From a virus: DNA of 51,477 nucleotides. The DNA lies in the IMG/VR virus record IMGVR_UViG_3300023192_005275, positions 1 through 51,477 of that record; one strand, written 5' to 3'. The position numbers and the translations under genes were made by a program. A model generated the notes under the pieces. It saw only the letters and a list, made by a program, of their open reading frames with translations. It ran no database searches and was not told the origin of the DNA. Shown piece after piece: positions 5,830 to 13,235 of the stretch; position 1 is the first letter of the stretch; every line of letters begins with the position of its first letter.

Positions 5830-7077
5830 ATGAAACTCCTACTTGAAAGCTGGCGACAGTATCTAAATGAAGTTTCTTTTTCAGATGCAAAAGAAATCCT
5901 TGATTCTAAACGCACTTTAAAGATTATTAAAGCATATCGCTATGATAACGATCAGGATGATACAATTAAAAGCTGGGACGCTCCATTGATAGGCACTCAA
6001 CACCGTAATTTTAGAAACTATCTTCTCGATCATATCCCCGATGATTTAACTGATAACCAAAAGGGCACTTCTGTTCTCTGGTTGCTAAAACTATCAAGAG
6101 AAGACCCAAAAGTTGCTGCTGAATTTATTAATGGTCGTATTACGATTGGTCCTCGACGCAGCCTTGAAACATTTTTTCATCATCAGCGATTTATGCCTAG
6201 ACAAGATCTAATGCAAATCAAGACCATGGAAGATCTTGTTGCTATGACTTATGCAGCAAAAGAGGAAATTCAAAAAGCACAAGATAAAAAGAACTATCTT
6301 GATGCAGAACAAGGTACAGAAATTTTTAGAAATGATGATAAGTGGACTATCGCGGCACTTCACAATAAAGGTGCTGCATGCGAACTCGGCAAAAACACCG
6401 ATTGGTGTACTGCTGCTCCCGGTTTAGATTATTTTGAAGATTATTATAAAGAAGATGATCCTTTGTTTTATTTCCAAAATAAAAGCAATTTAAATAAATT
6501 TCAGTTCCACTATGGTTCATCTCAATTTATGAATTCGAAGGATGAGCGGGTTGATAAAGAATCTTTTGAAGTATTACACGATATGCTTACTCAAACAGAG
6601 GCATACAACAAATATGAGAAGCTTCGGAGATTTGATTTAGAGAGGTTGGTGAAAATACGCCTAGTTGATGGACCGCATGCGCAGGCGCAGATAGATGAGA
6701 TGAGGGAAATTCTGAATTCTTTAGAAGATCCTTATGCTATGGCGAACACGCTAGCAGAAATGGCAACTCTAGATCATTTTAATATTCCAACATATGTTTT
6801 AAGGTGGTTAGCTAGCGAAGAGTTTTATGAATATACTGGAGTTGCTAGAAGAATTGTTAAATATTATGATATTGTTCCTTCGGATATCTTGGAGGATATA
6901 GCAGAAAATAATCCACAAGAGAGAACAAGAGAGATGGCTAAAAATGTTTTAGAAAAGAGAAGTGCCTCAACTCCTGCTGCAGCAAGCTTGCGTGGTTCAC
7001 AATCAACATCAGCTGCGGATCCGTATGCAGCGCTCCAAGAACGCTTCAAAAAGTTCAGAATAGGGATAATTAAATGA
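5830..7077 (+). CDS. Tag B protein with W-C-T-A domain (415 aa), paralogue 1
   Basis: It starts M-K-L-L-L-E-S-W-R-Q-Y-L-N-E, the tag B peptide, followed by V-S-F-S-D-A-K-E-I-L. Residues about 180-235 hold the hallmark N-K-G-A-A-C-E-L-G-K-x-T-D-W-C-T-A-A-P-G, then F-E-D-Y-Y, P-L-F-Y-F and F-H-Y-G-S-x-Q-F-M. This W-C-T-A/Y-Y/L-F-Y pattern recurs in phage proteins of unknown activity. A C-terminal extension of about 130 helical residues, ending in an Ala/Ser-rich stretch, is absent from the paralogue at 7325. The gene ends in an ATGA overlap with the next tag B gene. Probable internal head protein; biochemical role unknown. Confidence 0.7.
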   Translation: MKLLLESWRQYLNEVSFSDAKEILDSKRTLKIIKAYRYDNDQDDTIKSWDAPLIGTQHRNFRNYLLDHIPDDLTDNQKGTSVLWLLKLSREDPKVAAEFINGRITIGPRRSLETFFHHQRFMPRQDLMQIKTMEDLVAMTYAAKEEIQKAQDKKNYLDAEQGTEIFRNDDKWTIAALHNKGAACELGKNTDWCTAAPGLDYFEDYYKEDDPLFYFQNKSNLNKFQFHYGSSQFMNSKDERVDKESFEVLHDMLTQTEAYNKYEKLRRFDLERLVKIRLVDGPHAQAQIDEMREILNSLEDPYAMANTLAEMATLDHFNIPTYVLRWLASEEFYEYTGVARRIVKYYDIVPSDILEDIAENNPQERTREMAKNVLEKRSASTPAAASLRGSQSTSAADPYAALQERFKKFRIGIIK

Positions 7078-7328
7078 AACTCCTACTTGAAAATTGGCGG
7101 AAGTATATGAAAGAAAATATTGATCTTGATATTAAGGTTGGTGATGTTCTATTGGGCGGCAGATACAAAAATAAAAGAATTGTAGTTAAAGAAATAGGAA
7201 TCGATGAATTAGGTCAGCCAACTATTAATGGTAAACCTATTTTAAAATTTAGAATTGAAAAAAACCTACCAGATGAAAAAAAAAGCAAGAAGACTTTAGA
7301 AACAGAAAAAAAGGATTCTAAAGAATGA
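7074..7328 (+). CDS. Tag B protein, small beta domain (84 aa)
   Basis: The tag M-K-L-L-L-E-N-W-R-K-Y-M-K-E is joined to a short beta-barrel-like segment (I-K-V-G-D-V-L-L-G-G-R-Y-K-N-K-R-I-V-V-K-E-I) reminiscent of small SH3-like or KOW-like folds. The tail is highly charged and Lys-rich. It overlaps both neighbours by ATGA, so three tagged genes are translated in series. No enzyme motif is visible. Confidence 0.65.
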   Translation: MKLLLENWRKYMKENIDLDIKVGDVLLGGRYKNKRIVVKEIGIDELGQPTINGKPILKFRIEKNLPDEKKSKKTLETEKKDSKE

Positions 7329-8164
7329 AACTCCTATTTGAAAATTGGCGTCAGTATTTAAATGAAGTTTCCTTTGCAGACGCCAAAGAAATTCTTAATT
7401 CTAAAAGAACAGTAAAAATTATTAAAGCGTATCGTTACGACAAAGAGCAGGGTGATGCAGTTGATAGTTGGGACATGTCATTGCCACGCACTCAACATCG
7501 CAACTTTATAAACTACCTCCTCGATCAAATCCCAGACGATTTAACAGACAATCAAAAAGGTTCTTCTGTATTGTGGCTGTTAAAATTGTCACGAGAAAAT
7601 CCAAGTTATGCAGCTTCTTTTATTGAGGGGAGCACAAACCGGTTCCGCAATGTCTGGGATCATCTCGAAACCTTTTTCCATCACCAACGCTTTATGCCTC
7701 AACAGGATTTGATGCAAGTTAAATCAATCGAAGATCTTGAAAAAATGGCAGAAGATGCAAAAGAGGAAATTCACGCAGCACAAGAGAAAAAGCAATATCT
7801 AGATGCAGAAGTTGGCACGGAAGTTTTAAGAGATGATGATGAATGGTTTATCGCCGCTATTCATAATAAAGGTGCTGCTTGCGAACTGGGCAAACAGACC
7901 GATTGGTGTACTGCTGCTCCTGGTTTGAATTATTTTGAGGATTATTATGAACCAGATGATCCGCTGTTTTATTTTGAACAGCGAGAATCCAATTTAGAGG
8001 GAATGGTTGTTGGCAAGTGGCAGTTTCATTATGGATCTGAACAATTTATGGATCGTAATGATCGCGAGGTTCCAGAGAAGCAATTTAAATTTCTTACCCG
8101 TCTCCTCAGACAAACAGAAGCATATAAGAAATATCCAATCATAACAGCCCGGTCTGGCTTGTGA
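7325..8164 (+). CDS. Tag B protein with W-C-T-A domain (279 aa), paralogue 2
   Basis: It starts M-K-L-L-F-E-N-W-R-Q-Y-L-N-E and is clearly homologous along its length to the protein at 5830, keeping N-K-G-A-A-C-E-L-G-K-Q-T-D-W-C-T-A-A-P-G and the downstream F-E-D-Y-Y and F-H-Y-G-S. It is shorter: after Q-T-E-A-Y-K-K-Y it leaves the paralogue's sequence and stops. The +1 frame from about 8145 continues as plausible coding sequence, so this copy may be truncated by a frameshift. Tandem duplication with a small tagged gene in between indicates local expansion of the family. Confidence 0.7.
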   Translation: MKLLFENWRQYLNEVSFADAKEILNSKRTVKIIKAYRYDKEQGDAVDSWDMSLPRTQHRNFINYLLDQIPDDLTDNQKGSSVLWLLKLSRENPSYAASFIEGSTNRFRNVWDHLETFFHHQRFMPQQDLMQVKSIEDLEKMAEDAKEEIHAAQEKKQYLDAEVGTEVLRDDDEWFIAAIHNKGAACELGKQTDWCTAAPGLNYFEDYYEPDDPLFYFEQRESNLEGMVVGKWQFHYGSEQFMDRNDREVPEKQFKFLTRLLRQTEAYKKYPIITARSGL

Positions 8165-8267
8165 GAGGGGTGTGGATGAAGACGAGCCCATTGTTGAAGA
8201 TATTGCGCGCCTATTTGAAAATTGGCAAGAGTGCTTAAATAAAAATGAAACATCTTATAGACCATAA
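8145..8267 (+). pseudogene. Frameshifted relic containing a tag B-like peptide
   Basis: The frame here is open from just after a TAA at 8142-8144 to TAA at 8265-8267. It includes E-D-I-A-R-L-F-E-N-W-Q-E-C-L-N-K-N-E-T, whose middle matches tag B (L-F-E-N-W-R-x-Y-L-N-E). No properly spaced start codon precedes the motif; a GTG at 8172 is too close to a GAGAGGGG. It is either the frameshifted end of the 7325 gene or the decayed 5' end of another tagged gene. I see no evidence that it is translated. Confidence 0.45.
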
Positions 8268-8454
8268 TGAAACATATTTAAATCATATGCTGTTTGCCGG
8301 TAAAATTGGTTTAACCTTGATGCTTAGAGGTCTTGTTTTTTTATTACATGCTGTTTTTCCACTTTGCAAAATTCCGAGAAGGTGGAATCTTTCTAATACG
8401 TCTACGAAAATAGCAGAATGGAACTCATATACCATTAGGAGATTGAAAGAGTGA
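8245..8454 (+). CDS. Small possible membrane protein (69 aa)
   Basis: This ORF starts at an ATG inside the relic region and has one hydrophobic stretch (I-G-L-T-L-M-L-R-G-L-V-F-L-L-H-A-V-F) followed by a basic tail. Its TGA overlaps the next GTG start (GTGA), the linkage typical of the real genes here, which supports translation. It has no tag and no recognised family. It might be a remnant created when a tagged gene decayed. Confidence 0.4.
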   Translation: MKHLIDHNETYLNHMLFAGKIGLTLMLRGLVFLLHAVFPLCKIPRRWNLSNTSTKIAEWNSYTIRRLKE

Positions 8455-8822
8455 AAGTACTATTTGAAAATTGGCGAGTATATTTAAAAAACATTGGAAA
8501 GACTTTTCCTACAATTACAAAGTTAGATATTATAGAAAACCCTGCTCAAAATGTTCATCAAAAAAATGCATTATTAAATATGTTTGGAACATTGCAGCGC
8601 ACCACCAACACAAACCCAGAAGATGGGGTTACAATACAAAATATTTTAACTTCCATTTATAATTATAGTGGCAATTCTGAGGAATTCAAATATAAGTCTA
8701 AAGAAGATGCGTTGCGTGATTATGTGGAACCATATAAATATGGAGACAAAAGCTTAAAAGATCACCATAAGCGGATTCAAAATATCATTTATGACTTGAC
8801 ACGGCATAAATTACGGATATAA
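8451..8822 (+). CDS. Tag B protein of unknown function (123 aa)
   Basis: It starts at GTG with M-K-V-L-F-E-N-W-R-V-Y-L-K-N, a tag B in which the usual final Glu is Asn, so the presumed protease site may be weakened or lost. The body is mixed helical, with Q-N-I-L-T-S-I-Y-N-Y and a basic C-terminal helix (H-K-R-I-Q-N-I-I-Y-D-L-T-R-H-K-L). No motif was recognised. Overlap with the preceding frame and a short gap to the next tagged gene keep it within the cassette array. Confidence 0.65.
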   Translation: MKVLFENWRVYLKNIGKTFPTITKLDIIENPAQNVHQKNALLNMFGTLQRTTNTNPEDGVTIQNILTSIYNYSGNSEEFKYKSKEDALRDYVEPYKYGDKSLKDHHKRIQNIIYDLTRHKLRI

Positions 8823-8829
8823 TAGAAGA

Positions 8830-9813
8830 ATGAAAAATGCGTTTGAAAATTGGCGAGAATATTTGAAAGAAGAAGAAGTTGTTACTTTTGATTTTGATTC
8901 TACGTTGTCTCTTTCTCACTGGGGCAAAGAAGAAGATAATTGGGTTCATGATGGACCTTATCTACCTATGATTAAAATGTTCAAACAATATAAAAATAAG
9001 GGGTATAAGGTTTATATAGTAACTTCTAGATATTCTAAATTTGAAAAAGATGCTGAAATGGTAGAAAACCAACGCTCAGTTAAAGAATTTGTCGAAGAAT
9101 ACCACTTATATCCAGATGGAATTATTTTTACGGATGGAAATTTAAAAGCCGATACATTAAAATCACTTAATTCTTTAATTCATTATGATGATGATCCCGT
9201 GGAAATTCAAGCTGCTGAAGAAATAGGCATAAAGACAGTCCTTGTCGATCCATACAAGGAAAACATGCATCAAGTTGATGAGAATAAAGCTCCAAGAGAT
9301 ATAAATAAGATATCTAAAGTCATCATTTATAATAAAAATGGTCAAATTTTAATATTAAAACGAACAAATGGAGAACAAAATTGGGATTTACCCGGTGGGC
9401 ATCTCCAAAAAGAGGAAGATTTTATTGCGGCAGCCAAGAGAGAAACAAAAGAAGAAACAAATTTAACTATTTCCGACATAAAACCCATGGAAACCTATAG
9501 AAATATAAATATATATAAAACAGCATGCCCCAATGAGGATATACGCCTACAACCCAAAGAACATGTGGACTTTAAATGGGTTAATCCAAAGGATGTTCAC
9601 CAATATAATATGAGAAAATACTTAAAATTGGCAGTTTTAAAAGCCTTCGATGCGATGAAAGAAGATTTTCAACACGATGTCAAAAAGAATTATACAAAAC
9701 TTAAATTTAAGCTGCTGGGTGGAGGAGGAAACAAGTATAATGTGGGTGGAAAGATGAAAAAACCCTCTTATAAACGTTCAAAAAGTGCCCCCACGGGCTT
9801 TGGAGGAAGTTAA
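8830..9813 (+). CDS. Tag B HAD-NUDIX fusion protein (327 aa)
   Basis: Tag B (M-K-N-A-F-E-N-W-R-E-Y-L-K-E) is followed directly by a HAD-like domain: motif I D-F-D-S-T-L at about residues 20-25, S-R near 66, and the acidic motif Y-D-D-D-P near 118. Residues about 155-270 form a NUDIX hydrolase with the box G-G-H-L-Q-K-E-E-D-F-I-A-A-A-K-R-E-T-K-E-E, fitting G-x5-E-x7-R-E-x-x-E-E. HAD enzymes remove phosphates and NUDIX enzymes cut nucleoside diphosphate-linked compounds, so a role in nucleotide or NAD metabolism is likely. The C-terminus is Gly/Lys-rich and possibly disordered. The tag suggests packaging in the head; substrate unknown. Confidence 0.8.
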   Translation: MKNAFENWREYLKEEEVVTFDFDSTLSLSHWGKEEDNWVHDGPYLPMIKMFKQYKNKGYKVYIVTSRYSKFEKDAEMVENQRSVKEFVEEYHLYPDGIIFTDGNLKADTLKSLNSLIHYDDDPVEIQAAEEIGIKTVLVDPYKENMHQVDENKAPRDINKISKVIIYNKNGQILILKRTNGEQNWDLPGGHLQKEEDFIAAAKRETKEETNLTISDIKPMETYRNINIYKTACPNEDIRLQPKEHVDFKWVNPKDVHQYNMRKYLKLAVLKAFDAMKEDFQHDVKKNYTKLKFKLLGGGGNKYNVGGKMKKPSYKRSKSAPTGFGGS

Positions 9814-9820
9814 TAATATA

Positions 9821-10009
9821 ATGATTACCATTTCTCGAATTAATTTTAAAATTATTGATTTTTTAAGTGAAAAAGAAAAAAAAGAGCAAGAAAAGGAACA
9901 AAGCCGTCCTTATGCTCAACTGCCGCTACCAAACAAGCCCCATAAGCCCCCCAAAGATGAAAAAAAAGATAAAAAAGGCGGCGGCGGGGCGATTATAATA
10001 GATATATAA
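9821..10009 (+). CDS. Small Lys/Pro-rich protein with Gly-rich end (62 aa)
   Basis: The ATG at 9821, just after the HAD-NUDIX stop, is preferred to one at 9785 inside that gene; GGAGGAA lies upstream although somewhat far. The product has a hydrophobic N-terminal strand (I-S-R-I-N-F-K-I-I-D-F-L), a charged Glu/Lys run, a Pro-rich linker and the C-terminal G-G-G-G-A-I-I-I-D-I. Low complexity suggests a flexible linker protein. No function was recognised. Confidence 0.45.
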   Translation: MITISRINFKIIDFLSEKEKKEQEKEQSRPYAQLPLPNKPHKPPKDEKKDKKGGGGAIIIDI

Positions 10010-10028
10010 TTATATAAGCGTTTATGTC

Positions 10029-10223
10029 ATGGCTGCATTATTTAAAAAAGGAGATCTTGTTTGTTTTGATTTGACGCATCAATACGGATTAGTTTTAGAA
10101 GCGAAAGCCTTTGATGGGTTTGAAGAATGGAAAGATGAACCTTTTATACAGGATGTATTGGTGCGATGGATCGATGGTAAAGAGTTTTGGTGTTTAAGTT
10201 TTACTTTGAAACCAGTTAACTAA
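10029..10223 (+). CDS. Small SH3-like beta protein (64 aa)
   Basis: A short beta-rich protein: F-K-K-G-D-L-V-C-F-D near the start, G-L-V-L-E-A-K, then D-V-L-V-R-W-I-D-G-K-E-F-W and a final strand. The pattern K-x-G-D-L-V ... V-x-W-x-D-G is common in small phage SH3-like domains. It lies between tagged genes but has no tag. No catalytic residues are visible. Function is unknown. Confidence 0.55.
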   Translation: MAALFKKGDLVCFDLTHQYGLVLEAKAFDGFEEWKDEPFIQDVLVRWIDGKEFWCLSFTLKPVN

Positions 10224-10231
10224 TTAATAAT

Positions 10232-10579
10232 GTGAAACTATTACTTGAAAATTGGAAAACCTACCTCAACGAGCAATTAGTCAAATATCAGATGGAAGTG
10301 CTTTTAAGAGCTGAACCAGATACACAACTCTACGGTACCGTATTTGAAAAAATAAGGGCGATTGAAGGTATAACTGTTATAAAAACTACCGAATCCATGC
10401 ATAAAGATTCTCAAGGAAACAAAAATGTAAAACTTAATATTAGATTTATGGTCAATCCTGCCTTGGGTACCCGGTATTTAGCTTTTCTAAGAAGCAAGCT
10501 CCAAACTATAAAAGATGATGAAGGTGATCGTATCATTTCTGTAAAAATTTTACAATTGCCTAAAAAAATTGATTTTTAA
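10232..10579 (+). CDS. Tag B protein, ferredoxin-like body (115 aa)
   Basis: It starts at GTG with M-K-L-L-L-E-N-W-K-T-Y-L-N-E, the last tag B in the window. The body alternates helices and strands (V-L-L-R-A-E-P-D ... I-T-V-I-K-T-T-E-S ... V-K-L-N-I-R-F-M-V ... I-I-S-V-K-I-L), which resembles a beta-alpha-beta ferredoxin-like domain. No active-site pattern is seen. It is followed by a probable promoter, so it likely ends the tagged-gene unit. Confidence 0.65.
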   Translation: MKLLLENWKTYLNEQLVKYQMEVLLRAEPDTQLYGTVFEKIRAIEGITVIKTTESMHKDSQGNKNVKLNIRFMVNPALGTRYLAFLRSKLQTIKDDEGDRIISVKILQLPKKIDF

Positions 10580-10581
10580 TA

Positions 10582-10611
10582 TTGAAACATATGTTCTTTA
10601 TGTAATAAAAT
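10582..10611 (+). promoter_or_regulatory. Predicted sigma70-type promoter
   Basis: TTGAAA at 10582-10587 and TAAAAT at 10606-10611, separated by 18 bases, each match the host sigma70 consensus at five of six positions. It is in the non-coding gap just before the MopE/vWA lipoprotein gene, whose ribosome binding site (AGAGGA) lies about 20 bases downstream. The AT-rich background lowers certainty. Confidence 0.4.
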
Positions 10612-10637
10612 AATAGTTATTATAGAGGATTTTAATT

Positions 10638-12821
10638 TTGCCTACGGTAAAAAAATGTTTTTGGATGTTTGTGATATTTATTTTTTTTCTGCTTGGCGCT
10701 ATATCTTGTACGGAAGAAAAAGAAGGCGCAACTAGCAATTCAACTCCTCATCACTATCCTGATATAACCACGGAAGATGTGACCGAAACAACACCATCTG
10801 CAGATGTAGAAGCACCCGAAGACATTCCCGAAGATACTTACGAAAAAGATTGTTTAAGAGAAATATATTATTATTGTCCCCCATTAGATGAAATGAATCG
10901 CGCCAAAGCTTTAGTAGATATATGTGATGATAATAGGGTTTTATCTATTAGTGACTGTGAAGAAGTGTTGGAATGTATACCAACTCCTGCTGTTGTTGCA
11001 GTTGAGGAATGCGAAAAGGATGGAATGAAGGGGTATCTTAATGTTTATTGTTTTAAAGGATTTTTTGAAAAAGGACCGTGTGATCCCTGCGATCTGGAGA
11101 TCTGTGACGGGATCGACAATGACTGTGATGGATTAACGGATGAAGGAAAATATGATTGTAAATCTGAATGTGGAGCAGGATCAGCAGTGTGTGTAGGGGG
11201 GAAAATTGTTGAGTGCGATGCGCCGAAACCTGAAGTGGAAATTTGTGATTATTTAGATAACGACTGCGATGGGGAAATAGATGAGGGGCTCACAAATAAC
11301 TGCGGCGAGTGTGGCAAAGAACCTGAAGAAATTTGTGACCACTTGGACAACGACTGCGACGGTGAGACAGACGAGGGGCAATTAAATGATTGCGGGGAAT
11401 GTGGACCCGATTTAGATGAAATTTGTGATGGCATTGATAATGACTGCGATGGTTTAATAGATGAGGAATTGGTAAAGGAATGCTTTACTGATTGTGAAAA
11501 GAGTTTAGAATATTGCATAGGGGGGCAATGGGTTTGCACTGCTAAGAAACCATTGCCAGAAATCTGTAATGGATTAGATGATGATTGTGATGGAAAAGTC
11601 GATGAAGGTTTACAATGCTTGTGTACGATGCAAGATCTAGGCGTATTAATGCCCTGTAAAGAATCTCCTCTTATTTGTGGAGAAGGGTATAAAACCTGTG
11701 AATGTATAGATAAAAAATGCTCGAAATTACAACTAACAGAATGTTTTGCTGTATGTCATTGGCTTCCACAGCTTTTGCCTCCAAATGCTATATGTGATAA
11801 GCTTATGGGCATTTCAAAACCCGAAGAATGCAATAACCATGATGATAATTGCAATCAATTGGTAGATGAAAATCTTTTTGGCGTGTGTTATAGTGGACCA
11901 CCAGAAACAATGGGAATTGGCATATGTGAAGCAGGAATGCTACTGTGTTTTGAAGGCAAGTGGGGCAATTATGATGATAATAATGGTTTTATTAAAAAGC
12001 TTTGTTTGGGAGAAATTACCCCTGAACCTGAAGATATTTGTAATGGTACCGATGCCAATTGCGACGGAAAGATAGATGAAGATAAGCAACTAACACCAAC
12101 GGATATTCTTTTTATTGTAGATCTTTCAGGATCCATGTTTGAGGAAATTAATGCAGTTATGACAGCGTTAAATAAATTTGCTACCTATTATAGTGATTCT
12201 GAAGTTGTAAAATGGGGGTTAGTATTCACCGCTTCAACAGGAAATAGTAATTCGTCATGGAAAGAAAGGGTAGTACTACAAACCAATCTTGTTGATTTTA
12301 AAACATTTATTAGTATTTTTCAAAATTCTGGTTATTCTTTAGACGGGGGATATGAACAAAATTATGATGCTATATATTTATCCATACATAATTTGGTAAG
12401 TCAGGCAGCGCTTCCTTATTTGGTGACAGACTTAAAATGGATAGAACTGGGATGGGGAGGCGCAATAGGAGAATCTATACCTCCGAAAGAGCAATGGAAT
12501 ATTAGTTGGAGAAACGATGCAAAGCATGTAATAATATTATTTTCTGATGAAGAAGGGCAATCTTATTTGGTACCAAAGATCACAGAATCGATTTTGGTAC
12601 AAATGATTAGTGTAGCTATTGATTTATCGATTTATGTATTTAGTGAAAAATATATACTGGATGGCATATGGGGGGACAGCTATATACCTTTAATTCAAGC
12701 GGGTGCCGGTGGTAAAGCATATGAACTTAAAACTAAAGCTATAGAAATATATAATAACTTATTGGAAATTTTAGAAGAAACAGCGTGCAGTCAGCAGAAA
12801 ACAAATTCTCCCTCTCCATGA
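10638..12821 (+). CDS. MopE-repeat and vWA-domain lipoprotein (727 aa)
   Basis: It starts at TTG after AGAGGA. A signal peptide with a hydrophobic core (V-I-F-I-F-F-L-L-G-A-I-S-C) suggests lipidation at about Cys25. Residues about 150-485 carry seven Cys/Asp repeats of the MopE metal-binding type (E-I-C-D-G-I-D-N-D-C-D-G-x-x-D-E). A von Willebrand A domain follows, with the MIDAS motif D-L-S-G-S at 495-499 and a later L-F-S-D-E-E. MopE repeats are typical of secreted or surface proteins of Myxococcota and other deltaproteobacteria and bind Ca or Cu. No standard phage role is known; a surface adhesin, a receptor-binding accessory or host-derived cargo are possible. It overlaps the next gene by 4 bases. 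Confidence 0.8.
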   Translation: MPTVKKCFWMFVIFIFFLLGAISCTEEKEGATSNSTPHHYPDITTEDVTETTPSADVEAPEDIPEDTYEKDCLREIYYYCPPLDEMNRAKALVDICDDNRVLSISDCEEVLECIPTPAVVAVEECEKDGMKGYLNVYCFKGFFEKGPCDPCDLEICDGIDNDCDGLTDEGKYDCKSECGAGSAVCVGGKIVECDAPKPEVEICDYLDNDCDGEIDEGLTNNCGECGKEPEEICDHLDNDCDGETDEGQLNDCGECGPDLDEICDGIDNDCDGLIDEELVKECFTDCEKSLEYCIGGQWVCTAKKPLPEICNGLDDDCDGKVDEGLQCLCTMQDLGVLMPCKESPLICGEGYKTCECIDKKCSKLQLTECFAVCHWLPQLLPPNAICDKLMGISKPEECNNHDDNCNQLVDENLFGVCYSGPPETMGIGICEAGMLLCFEGKWGNYDDNNGFIKKLCLGEITPEPEDICNGTDANCDGKIDEDKQLTPTDILFIVDLSGSMFEEINAVMTALNKFATYYSDSEVVKWGLVFTASTGNSNSSWKERVVLQTNLVDFKTFISIFQNSGYSLDGGYEQNYDAIYLSIHNLVSQAALPYLVTDLKWIELGWGGAIGESIPPKEQWNISWRNDAKHVIILFSDEEGQSYLVPKITESILVQMISVAIDLSIYVFSEKYILDGIWGDSYIPLIQAGAGGKAYELKTKAIEIYNNLLEILEETACSQQKTNSPSP

Positions 12822-13144
12822 AAAATAAAGATTTTAAATTCTTAATAATTCTTATAGTCTTAATGGTGCTAAATGTAATTGACGCTATAGCAACGGTCTT
12901 TTGGATTGAAAACCAGCTAGCGACTGAAGTCAACCCTCTAATGGAAATATTGCTTAATATAAGTCCTACTGTTTTTATTATTATGAAAATAGCACTAGTA
13001 TTTCTTTGCGCTGCGCTTTTATGGCTCTTACGTCGGCGCAACTTAACTTTTATATTATTAGCTCCAGTCGTTCTTATTTATTGTTATGTATTTTTAAAAC
13101 ATTCTAATATAGCTTGGAATGTTTTTTTTGTTACTTTACTATAA
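12818..13144 (+). CDS. DUF5658-like membrane protein (108 aa)
   Basis: The ATG overlapping the previous stop (ATGA at 12818) is chosen over an internal one at 12785. Three to four membrane segments are visible, with L-N-V-I-D-A-I-A-T-V-F-W-I in the first and E-V-N-P-L-M between the first and second. The combination L-D-A-x-x-T ... E-x-N-P-L-M is that of DUF5658-type integral membrane proteins, whose function is not known. Coupling to the MopE lipoprotein suggests a membrane or envelope role for the pair. Confidence 0.6.
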   Translation: MKNKDFKFLIILIVLMVLNVIDAIATVFWIENQLATEVNPLMEILLNISPTVFIIMKIALVFLCAALLWLLRRRNLTFILLAPVVLIYCYVFLKHSNIAWNVFFVTLL

Positions 13145-13163
13145 AAAATAAATATGTTAATAT
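13135..13163 (+). promoter_or_regulatory. Predicted extended -10 promoter
   Basis: TTTACT at 13135-13140 and TAATAT at 13158-13163 are 17 bases apart, and TGT precedes the -10 box, giving an extended -10. The site overlaps the end of the membrane protein gene and lies in the 91-base gap before the adenylosuccinate synthetase gene. Prediction by eye in AT-rich DNA. Confidence 0.3.
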
Positions 13164-13235
13164 ATGATAAACAAACCCATGAAGAGCATCGCGATTCGAT
13201 ACTCTATATTTTATTTTGGCTAAAAAGGAAGTTAA

